A DNA stretch of 9,858 nt from CAYRJA01 sp964424455 (GTDB lineage Bacteria > Bacteroidota > Bacteroidia > Chitinophagales > UBA10324). The stretch covers positions 1 to 9,858 of the forward strand of contig CAYRJA010000110.1 of assembly GCA_964424455.1 (NCBI GenBank), given 5' to 3'. The notes beneath the pieces are model-generated. The model ran no database searches, was not told where the DNA came from, and saw only the letters and a program-made list of their open reading frames with translations. Below are positions 1-5,582 of the stretch, one piece after another (position 1 is the first letter of the stretch; each line of letters starts with the position of its first letter). A program made the translations under genes and the position numbers.

Positions 1-45
1 CACCAAGGCCGGTTTGAATCCCGAACTGCCCTTTGTTATTTGCCT

Positions 46-852
46 TTATTCTTCGAGTGTCAACTCATAACATGCAATTCGTGAACCATCAGAATAATCG
101 TAACCTAAATTTGGAACATCAGGACTAAACCATATTTCATTAACACCAAGATCGTTTACCGTTATTACAAACGTAGTTGCCAATAATCCTTTTTGCTCAT
201 AAAATCCATTCATTGGATATGTTATTGTAATCCATTGGCTATTTAATATAGATTTTTGCGTAACTGTCTTATTAATAAAATCAAAAGTATGGTATGAGGT
301 TTCATGATTCGTTTGTATTATCTCACCATTAATCTCCTTGTCGTTTAAAGTGCTTTTCCACGTAAATACTTTGTCACTAAACTGATTTATATTTATCTCA
401 TTATGATTATCGTTTGGTTCTGACTGATAAAATTGTGCAGGCTGAGTTTTAACTTCTGAATTACTTTCAGTCATGTTATTAAATTCTTTGAACATTGATT
501 GAATAAATAATAAACCAATAAAACCAAACAACCAATATTTCCAGTTNNNNNNNNNNTACTTTCTTAATAGGCGGTTTTGTTGAGGAATACTCTTTTTTTA
601 ATATTTCTGCCTCTCGCAACATTTCATCTTGATAAGCTGGATTTGAATGAGGAATTCGCCACTGTCGTGGTTTCGTTTCTGTATGAATAGCATGAGGAAT
701 TTTACCCGAAACCAATAAGTCTTTTAATACATTTTTAGATGACAACGTTTTATCAATTAGCCCCTTTTTTATTAAAACATTATTAGCTGCGATTAAGGTC
801 AGATATGGTTTTCCAGTAAAAACGCGTCAATGTACTCCTTAATATCATTCAT
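46..852 (-). CDS. Membrane-anchored protein of unknown function, interrupted by an assembly gap and a frameshift
   Basis: I do not recognise the family. The C-terminal 160 or so residues (46-546) follow a hydrophobic segment (WLFGFIGLLFI, about 513-540) and are polar, so they probably lie outside the inner membrane. On the other side of the ten-N gap the same strand is open from about 826 to 557, ending in a basic stretch (PPIKKV). If the Ns are deleted the two pieces join in frame, giving IKKVNWKYWLFGF, a typical basic-then-membrane-helix junction. The upstream frame has no ATG before a stop at 827-829, but an ATG at 852 (MNDIKEYIDAF) sits in the neighbouring frame, 30 bases after a strong promoter match. 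One extra base in the T5 run (818-822) or A4 run (809-812) would fuse everything into about 265 residues. The N-terminal part contains SGKIPHA and QWRIP, faintly like an excisionase-type DNA-binding wing; that is speculation. Whether the frameshift is real (pseudogene) or a sequencing error cannot be told here. Confidence 0.6.
547..556. other. Assembly gap (10 N) inside the membrane-protein gene
   Basis: A run of ten Ns. The flanking minus-strand frames match only if the true gap length is a multiple of three, and zero works, so the neighbouring contigs may simply abut or overlap here. Confidence 0.9.
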
Positions 853-1146
853 TTTTTTAGCTTTTATTTATCTATAACTCCCAAACGTAATCAAATTTTA
901 TTGAAAAGCAATGTTAAGTTAAAATAATTTATATAATGCTTATAGTTAAATTATAAACACCTCAGAAAATTATTCTATAAAGAATATGCATTCTATTGAA
1001 TACTCATTCCCCCCTTTCCGGCATTGGCGAAGTCAAAGAATCTTATCTTACCAAAAATTATTGGGACTCAACTAAAATATTGAAGTAAGTTTTTGATTCA
1101 AACACTGCTTATAAAAAGCAGAGTCTCTCAGAAGAAATTGCAGAAA
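853..1146. other. AT-rich intergenic region without a supported gene
   Basis: Apart from the promoter at 882-912 I see no gene. A short plus-strand open stretch ends at a TAA near 1084-1086 (its tail reads SGIGEVKESYLTKN) but has no start or context. A 6-bp stem with a 5-base loop (CTGCTT at 1105-1110, AAGCAG at 1116-1121) lies just past the stop of the acyl-CoA dehydrogenase gene. It has no following U-tract, so it is at best a weak terminator candidate. Confidence 0.5.
882..912 (-). promoter_or_regulatory. Bacteroidota-type promoter for the membrane-protein gene
   Basis: On the minus strand ATTG (912-909) is followed after 19 bases by TACGTTTG (889-882), matching the TTTG / TAnnTTTG pair used by the Bacteroidota primary sigma factor. 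It lies 30 bases before the ATG at 852, which supports that start rather than the in-frame TTG at 745. Confidence 0.6.
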
Positions 1147-2286
1147 TTACTTCAGCAGCTCACGGGCAATCACCAGTTTTTGTATTTCGGAAGTTCCTTC
1201 TCCGATGGTGCAAAGTTTGCTGTCGCGATAAAATTTTTCTACCGGAAAATCTTTGGTATAACCATATCCTCCGAAAATCTGCACTGCCTCTGTGCTGGCA
1301 TATACAGCCGTTTCAGATGCAAAGTATTTTGCATACGCTGATTGTTGTGTTACCTTCTCACCTCTGTTTTTAAGATCAGCGGCCTGCAGGGTGAGCAGCT
1401 CTGCTGCTTCAATACGGGTGGCCATGTCGGCTAACTTAAATCCTATTGCCTGAAAGCCCGCAATGGGTTGCCCAAACTGATGACGCTCTTTTGCATATTT
1501 TACAGAAGCATCAAAAGCACCTTTGGCAATACCCAATGAAAGTGCAGCAATAGATATGCGGCCTCCATCCAAAATTTTCATAGCCTGTTTAAAGCCTTCG
1601 CCTTCTTTGCCCAGCATATTTGACATTGGCACACGGCAGTCTTCAAAAACCATTTCAGCAGTTTCGCTGCAACGCATACCCAGTTTGTTTTCTTTTTTTC
1701 CGGCTTTAAATCCCGGTGTGCCACGCTCCACTACAAGAGCAGTTATACCATTTGAATCGAGCAACTCTCCTGTTCGCACCAGTACCACTGCCACATCGCC
1801 ACTTTTGCCATGAGTAATCCAGTTTTTAGTTCCATTAATCACCCAGCTGTCACCATCTTTTTTGGCCACACATTGCATACGCATGGCATCGCTGCCTGTA
1901 TTGGCTTCTGTAAGTCCCCATGCACCAATCCACTCTGCAGTGGCAAGTTTTGGCAACCATTTTTTCTTTTGCTCTTCATTTCCAAAAGTCATGATATGAC
2001 CTGTACAAAGCGAATTGTGGGCTGCCATCGAAAGCCCTACTGCACCACATACACGTGCAACTTCTACAATAGCCGCAACATACTCGAAATAACTAAGACC
2101 CGCACCGCCATATTCCGTAGGAACGAGAATTCCCATGAGACCTGTTTCGCCCATTTTCTTCAAAACATCCACAGGAAATTCCTGCGATTCATCCCACTTC
2201 ATCACATTGGGGCGGATGTGTTTCTCTGCAAAATCCTTTACGGTTTGAGCAATCAGTTGCTGGTTTTCTGTAGGTGCAAATTCCAT
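1147..2286 (-). CDS. Acyl-CoA dehydrogenase (short-chain/butyryl-CoA type)
   Basis: A complete 379-residue FAD enzyme that oxidises acyl-CoA to the trans-2-enoyl thioester and passes electrons to electron-transfer flavoprotein, in fatty-acid or branched-chain amino-acid breakdown in the cytoplasm. Visible landmarks in order are the N-terminal helical domain, the FAD/substrate motif WGLTEANTGSDA (residues 123-134), NGTKNWITHG (151-160) in the middle beta domain, the C-terminal helical domain with QIFGGYGY (from about 337), and IGEGTSEIQ with the expected catalytic base Glu363. Length is normal for the family. The ATG at 2286 begins MEFAPTENQQ, a typical N-terminus, and a promoter box lies 43 bases upstream. 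Chain length cannot be fixed from sequence alone; the Glu position near the C-terminus favours short/medium-chain or isobutyryl types over isovaleryl or long-chain enzymes. It is transcribed alone, divergently from the aminotransferase gene. Confidence 0.95.
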   Translation of the reverse strand: MEFAPTENQQLIAQTVKDFAEKHIRPNVMKWDESQEFPVDVLKKMGETGLMGILVPTEYGGAGLSYFEYVAAIVEVARVCGAVGLSMAAHNSLCTGHIMTFGNEEQKKKWLPKLATAEWIGAWGLTEANTGSDAMRMQCVAKKDGDSWVINGTKNWITHGKSGDVAVVLVRTGELLDSNGITALVVERGTPGFKAGKKENKLGMRCSETAEMVFEDCRVPMSNMLGKEGEGFKQAMKILDGGRISIAALSLGIAKGAFDASVKYAKERHQFGQPIAGFQAIGFKLADMATRIEAAELLTLQAADLKNRGEKVTQQSAYAKYFASETAVYASTEAVQIFGGYGYTKDFPVEKFYRDSKLCTIGEGTSEIQKLVIARELLK

Positions 2287-2329
2287 TGGTAATAATTGTT
2301 AAAGTTTAAACTGTATTTTCAGCAGGGCG

Positions 2330-2337
2330 CAAAGATA
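2330..2337 (-). promoter_or_regulatory. Promoter -7 box of the acyl-CoA dehydrogenase gene
   Basis: The minus strand reads TATCTTTG followed by CGCCC, an exact TAnnTTTG match, 43 bases before the ATG at 2286. No convincing TTTG -33 element is seen upstream. Confidence 0.55.
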
Positions 2338-2392
2338 AAAAATGGTTGCTGATGAAGCTATGAGAATGTCATTTTTACTGATTTACGTCAAG

Positions 2393-2400
2393 TAGCTTTG
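2393..2400 (+). promoter_or_regulatory. Promoter -7 box of the aminotransferase gene
   Basis: The plus strand reads TAGCTTTG followed by CATCC, an exact TAnnTTTG match, 55 bases before the ATG at 2456. The -33 region is only T-rich. It is set back to back with the box at 2330-2337, so the two divergent genes share about 55 bases between their promoters. Confidence 0.5.
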
Positions 2401-2455
2401 CATCCTCACTTATTCTGAATACTTTCGGAAAAAATTTAGAGTAAAAGTTTGATTG

Positions 2456-3742
2456 ATGGAAGATATTATTGAAAAAGCAGAAGCACGTACAGCATCGCAC
2501 ATGGCAGAAACGCTCATCGGCTCTGAAATTATAAAACTCGCTGGTGAAGTAAATGAAAAAATAAAACAGGGAGCTACCGTTCACAACCTGACCATTGGTG
2601 ATTACAATCCTGCAATTTTTCCGATTCCAGATGATTTAAAGAATGAAATTATCAAAGCATATCAGCAGGGGCTTACCAATTATCCTGTTGCCAACGGACA
2701 ACCTGAGTTGCGGAAAGCGGTTTCGGCTTATATCAAAAAATACCAGAAGCTGGATTACAACACCAATGAAATTCTGATTTCAGGAGGTGCACGTCCGCTT
2801 ATTTATGCCGTTTACAAAACCATTATTGATCCGGGAGACAAGGTGATTTTTCCCATCCCATCCTGGAATAACAACCATTACTGTCATTTATCGCAGGCAA
2901 AACCGATAGCAATAGAAACATTGCCTCAGAATAATTTTATGCCTAATGCCAATGAGATGAAAGACCATATTTCATCGGCTGCATTAGTTGCCTTATGTTC
3001 GCCACAAAACCCTACAGGAACAGTGTTCGGCAAGGAACAACTGAACGACATCTGCGAACTTATAATTACAGAAAACAAAAAACGTAAAAACAAAAAGCCT
3101 TTATACCTGATGTATGATCAGATTTATATGGCTTTGACATTTGGCAAAACACAACATGTGGATCCTGTTTCACTGCATCCTGAGTTGCGTCCTTACACCA
3201 TTTATGTTGACGGATTGTCAAAAGCATTTTCGGCAACAGGCCTGCGTGTGGGTTGGGCTTTTGGTCCTGAAAAAATTATTGATAAAATGAAATCCATCCT
3301 CTCACATGTGGGAGCATGGTCGCCCAAACCTGAGCAGGTAGCCACTGCACATTTTCTGAGCAAAGAACATGTTGTAGATGATTTTCTGATTCATTACAAA
3401 AGTGAAGTAGAAAAAAGGCTGAATGCTTTTTATGACGGATTTACACAATTGAAAAAAGAAGGATTGCCCGTAAATGTTATTGATCCGCAGGCTGCTATTT
3501 ATCTTACCGTGCAGTTTGATATTCTGAATAAAAAACTTCCTGATGGTAGCAGGATAAAAAATTCTGCCGACATTACTTCTTTTCTGATCAATCATGCACA
3601 GGTGGCATTGGTTCCTTTCTCAGCATTCGGAACTTCTGAAACATCCACATGGTTCAGGTTGTCGGTGGGTACGGCACGCATGCAGGATATAGAAACTATT
3701 TTCAGCGACATTCGTCAGGCATTAGCGAAGCTGACCGACTGA
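2456..3742 (+). CDS. PLP-dependent class I/II aminotransferase
   Basis: A complete fold-type I, aspartate-aminotransferase-like enzyme of 428 residues that moves an amino group between an amino acid and a 2-oxoacid using pyridoxal phosphate. Numbered from the ATG at 2456, landmarks are NLTIGDYNP (from about 44) in the substrate-gating segment, SGGARPLIY (from 109) in the cofactor phosphate region, SPQNPTG (182-188), YDQIY with Asp221 for the pyridine nitrogen, SKAF with the Schiff-base Lys256, and GLRVGW (262-267). A C-terminal WFRLSVG supplies the Arg that usually binds the substrate carboxylate. A TTG lies directly upstream at 2453 but the adjacent ATG is the more likely start. The exact substrate is not evident; N-terminal features resemble a Bacteroidota subgroup rather than the classical AspC or BCAT enzymes. 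The gene ends inside the tail of the convergent transporter gene. Confidence 0.92.
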   Translation: MEDIIEKAEARTASHMAETLIGSEIIKLAGEVNEKIKQGATVHNLTIGDYNPAIFPIPDDLKNEIIKAYQQGLTNYPVANGQPELRKAVSAYIKKYQKLDYNTNEILISGGARPLIYAVYKTIIDPGDKVIFPIPSWNNNHYCHLSQAKPIAIETLPQNNFMPNANEMKDHISSAALVALCSPQNPTGTVFGKEQLNDICELIITENKKRKNKKPLYLMYDQIYMALTFGKTQHVDPVSLHPELRPYTIYVDGLSKAFSATGLRVGWAFGPEKIIDKMKSILSHVGAWSPKPEQVATAHFLSKEHVVDDFLIHYKSEVEKRLNAFYDGFTQLKKEGLPVNVIDPQAAIYLTVQFDILNKKLPDGSRIKNSADITSFLINHAQVALVPFSAFGTSETSTWFRLSVGTARMQDIETIFSDIRQALAKLTD

Positions 3743-4612
3743 ACGGTTTTTTGAACGGTATTGTAGAAAACTGTGAATAAACACAGAGCTGATAACGATT
3801 GCGGCTCCGAGATAAAAACCTCCGCTCAGCAATTCGTCTTCCTTGAAAAGAATAATTGCCAGCACAATACTGTAAAGCGGTTCAAGATTTACAGACAGGT
3901 TCATGGTGAATGCACTTATTTTTTTCAATGCTTCGAGAGATAAGGTAAATGCAATGGACGTGCACACCACACTCAGCAAAATGAGCCAAAGCCAGTCTAT
4001 TCCTTTTGGAATTTCGAAACTGAAATGAAACATGGGCAACAGCCAGGGAAGAATCAATGAAAGAAAAACAAATCCGCTAAGCAGTTCAATAAAAGTTACG
4101 GGTGCAGGCTCATCCTGATATACAAACTTCTTATTGAGGATGGTAAACAATGCACCTAAGAATGCACTGATGAGAGCAAGGATAATTCCCAGTGCATACA
4201 TTTTCTGAAAAGCAAAAATGATGTAGATCCCTACAATTACAAACAACGCAAGTACGATGTTTCCTTTGTTCAGTTTTTCTCGGAAAAACAATGGCTCGAG
4301 CAATGCAGAAAATAACGACACTGACGAAAAACAACTCAGCGCAATAGACACATTCGACTCTTTGATGGAGCCATAAAAGGTAAGCCAGTGCAGACACACC
4401 ACACAACCGGTGATGATGATGGATGCAAGTCTTTTGCGCTCCGGAAGTTTGAAACTGCGATTCCTGAGCATAAATGGAATGAGTGCCACAGCACTTATGA
4501 TCATCCGGTACCAGACTATCATCACAGCATTCATGCCGATAGCTTTTCCGAAAATTCCGGTAAAGCCCCATAGCAATATGGACACATGCATTTGAATGTA
4601 TGCCTTGCGCAT
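3722..4612 (-). CDS. EamA-family (drug/metabolite superfamily) membrane transporter
   Basis: A complete 296-residue inner-membrane protein with about ten hydrophobic helices, in two repeated EamA halves (about residues 5-135 and 140-285). It has the short soluble ends usual for the family. Such proteins export amino acids or other small metabolites, but the substrate cannot be read from the sequence. The first half begins ILLWGFTGIFGK, a standard EamA opening, and each half has the glutamate-containing helix boundary (LLEPLFFREKL in the first, NLEPLYSIVLA in the second). It starts three bases after the stop of maf and is surely co-transcribed with it. Its last 21 bases overlap the end of the convergent aminotransferase gene. 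A GGT-free, AT-rich leader gives no clear ribosome binding site, so translation may be coupled to maf. Confidence 0.9.
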   Translation of the reverse strand: MRKAYIQMHVSILLWGFTGIFGKAIGMNAVMIVWYRMIISAVALIPFMLRNRSFKLPERKRLASIIITGCVVCLHWLTFYGSIKESNVSIALSCFSSVSLFSALLEPLFFREKLNKGNIVLALFVIVGIYIIFAFQKMYALGIILALISAFLGALFTILNKKFVYQDEPAPVTFIELLSGFVFLSLILPWLLPMFHFSFEIPKGIDWLWLILLSVVCTSIAFTLSLEALKKISAFTMNLSVNLEPLYSIVLAIILFKEDELLSGGFYLGAAIVISSVFIHSFLQYRSKNRSVGQLR

Positions 4613-4615
4613 GGC

Positions 4616-5194
4616 TCAGAAATGTTTTAAATACTGATATACTTTTCGGGTGGGAAGTCCCATCACATTATAAAAACATCCGTTTATTTTTTCGATGCAT
4701 GTAAGTCCAAACCAATCCTGAATACCATAGGAGCCTGCTTTGTCAAAAGGTTTGTAATGATCTATGTAAAACAAAACATCTTCGCGGCTGTATTCTTTGA
4801 AATATACTTCACTTCTGTCGAAAAATATTTCTTTCTTTTCTGTTGAAGAGATGCACACACCTGTAAACACTTCATGCATTTTTCCGCAGAGCATGGTCAG
4901 CATTTCAATAGCTTCATTTCTGTCGGCAGGTTTGTTAAGCACCTTTTCATCATACACCACAATGGTATCGGCAGTTATCAGCAGTTCGTTTTCTTTCAGT
5001 TCCTGCGCAGCTGCCAGTGCTTTCTTCACAGCCAGATGCAAAACAATTTGTTCGTTTCGCATATGAGAAGGAAAAGATTCGTCAACATCAATCTTACGTA
5101 CTTCCACAGGAATGTTCATCATGTCGAACAATTGTCTGCGTCTGGGTGATTGTGATGCAAGAATAATTTTTCGTTGTTGCAATCCGGGAATCAT
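4616..5194 (-). CDS. maf: Maf-family nucleoside triphosphate pyrophosphatase
   Basis: A complete 192-residue cytoplasmic enzyme that hydrolyses non-canonical or excess pyrimidine nucleoside triphosphates (dTTP/UTP class and modified bases) to the monophosphate and pyrophosphate; Maf is also linked to septum inhibition in Bacillus. Family motifs are all present: ASQSPRR at residues 13-19 for triphosphate binding, ITADTIVV at 73-80 with the catalytic Asp76, NKP at 87-89, and KPFDKAGSYGIQ at 148-159 with the conserved Lys152, Tyr156 and Gln159. GLPTRKV lies near the end. Length is normal. The ATG at 5194 places the first motif at the usual distance from the N-terminus. It is the first gene of a two-gene unit with the EamA transporter, three bases apart. 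The repeat element lies directly upstream. Confidence 0.95.
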   Translation of the reverse strand: MIPGLQQRKIILASQSPRRRQLFDMMNIPVEVRKIDVDESFPSHMRNEQIVLHLAVKKALAAAQELKENELLITADTIVVYDEKVLNKPADRNEAIEMLTMLCGKMHEVFTGVCISSTEKKEIFFDRSEVYFKEYSREDVLFYIDHYKPFDKAGSYGIQDWFGLTCIEKINGCFYNVMGLPTRKVYQYLKHF

Positions 5195-5210
5195 ATTTTA
5201 TTGAAGTGTG

Positions 5211-5218
5211 CAAAGTAA
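5211..5218 (-). promoter_or_regulatory. Possible -7 box of the maf unit
   Basis: The minus strand reads TTACTTTG followed by CACAC, one mismatch from TAnnTTTG, 16 bases before the maf ATG. No -33 element is seen, and the expected position falls in the spacer beside the inverted repeat. Confidence 0.35.
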
Positions 5219-5232
5219 AACAATTTGCATGC

Positions 5233-5362
5233 GATAGCGTTTTGGGTATTGCCGAAGGCGGGGCGTTTCAGCACTACTATTGATTTGAAAAATTAAAGTT
5301 GAATATAGCACAAAAATTTCATAGAAGTTCGTCACCCCCGCTTTTGGCAATACCTTGTTACC
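5233..5362. repeat. 130-base imperfect inverted-repeat element
   Basis: The left arm 5245-5263 (GGTATTGCCGAAGGCGGGG) and right arm 5336-5354 (CCCCGCTTTTGGCAATACC) match as an inverted repeat at 17 of 19 positions, separated by 72 AT-rich bases. Both mismatches become G:U pairs in plus-strand RNA, so the stem is unbroken only on that strand. Outside the arms GATAGC (5233-5238) faces GTTACC (5357-5362), a weaker outer pair with unequal spacers. A minus-strand open frame (5422 to 5198, starting MTVKLNRNNG) runs through it but looks like a by-product of the repeat, not a gene. The neighbouring contig join suggests a multi-copy element. I see no second copy in this window. Confidence 0.6.
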
Positions 5363-5434
5363 GGCTGGTGTTCTGTCTATCCGCTCTCGCAAACCATTGT
5401 TCCTGTTGAGTTTCACCGTCATCTGTGTCGTGTT

Positions 5435-5444
5435 NNNNNNNNNN
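5435..5444. other. Assembly gap (10 N) between the third operon ORF and the repeat element
   Basis: A run of ten Ns between the truncated ORF and sequence flanking the repeat. If deleted, the minus-strand frame from 5582 runs on to the stop at 5198 (124 codons), but with unrelated-looking sequence, so the contig order here may also be doubtful. Confidence 0.9.
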
Positions 5445-5582
5445 TTCAGAAGGGAAGGAGATTTTTTTTAATTCAATTTTGTCTTGGGGTGGAGAAAAAA
5501 ATACTCTCTTAAAAGCTTTGGTTGCAGCGTTGGCTTTAGCGGCTTTTAAGAGTGTATTATTTTGTGGGTGGGCTTCTTTCAT
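5445..5582 (-). CDS. Start of the third operon ORF, truncated by the gap; function unknown
   Basis: An ATG at 5582 overlaps the TGA of the ATPase gene (ATGA), the usual arrangement for translationally coupled partners. The frame stays open for 46 codons to the gap. The visible N-terminus starts MKEAHPQNNT, continues with a basic, alanine-rich stretch (KAAKANAATKAFKR), then SPPQDKIELKKISFPSE. It shows no signal peptide or membrane helix and matches no family I know. The alanine/lysine-rich part is encoded by an 11-bp inverted repeat (5506-5516 with 5542-5552), so this may instead be a structured intergenic segment with a chance ORF. Confidence 0.4.
5506..5552. repeat. Perfect 11-bp inverted repeat (hairpin)
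   Basis: CTCTTAAAAGC (5506-5516) and GCTTTTAAGAG (5542-5552) are exact reverse complements separated by 25 bases. The hairpin would form about 30 bases into the message of the third ORF. There is no U-tract, so a simple intrinsic terminator is unlikely. Confidence 0.5.

Noticed and set aside
1..45. A tRNA 3' end, because of the GGTTTGAATCCC sequence resembling a T-arm
   Set aside because: The T-loop C is replaced by T, two of five T-stem pairs fail, and no CCA or acceptor partner is visible in the window.
1000..1086. A plus-strand open tail ending GEVKESYLTKNYWDSTKILK as a gene remnant
   Set aside because: It has no start codon in a sensible position, is very short, and has no partner fragment nearby.
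1105..1121. An intrinsic terminator after the acyl-CoA dehydrogenase gene
   Set aside because: There are only six base pairs and no U-tract on the minus strand; noted within the intergenic region instead.
1147..2292. Long plus-strand ORFs opposite the acyl-CoA dehydrogenase gene (for example 1810-2292)
   Set aside because: They lie wholly antisense to a gene with complete family motifs and have unnatural residue composition.
4131..4571. A 146-residue minus-strand ORF within the EamA transporter gene
   Set aside because: It is an alternative frame of a clearly coding membrane protein, rich in Cys and His, without domain features.
5233..5362. A CRISPR array or a simple tandem repeat at the element
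   Set aside because: There is a single inverted pair with no regularly spaced direct repeats.
5198..5422. A 74-residue minus-strand ORF (MTVKLNRNNG...) upstream of maf
   Set aside because: It is read straight through both arms of the inverted repeat, has no domain features, and fits a stop-free by-product of a repeat better than a gene.
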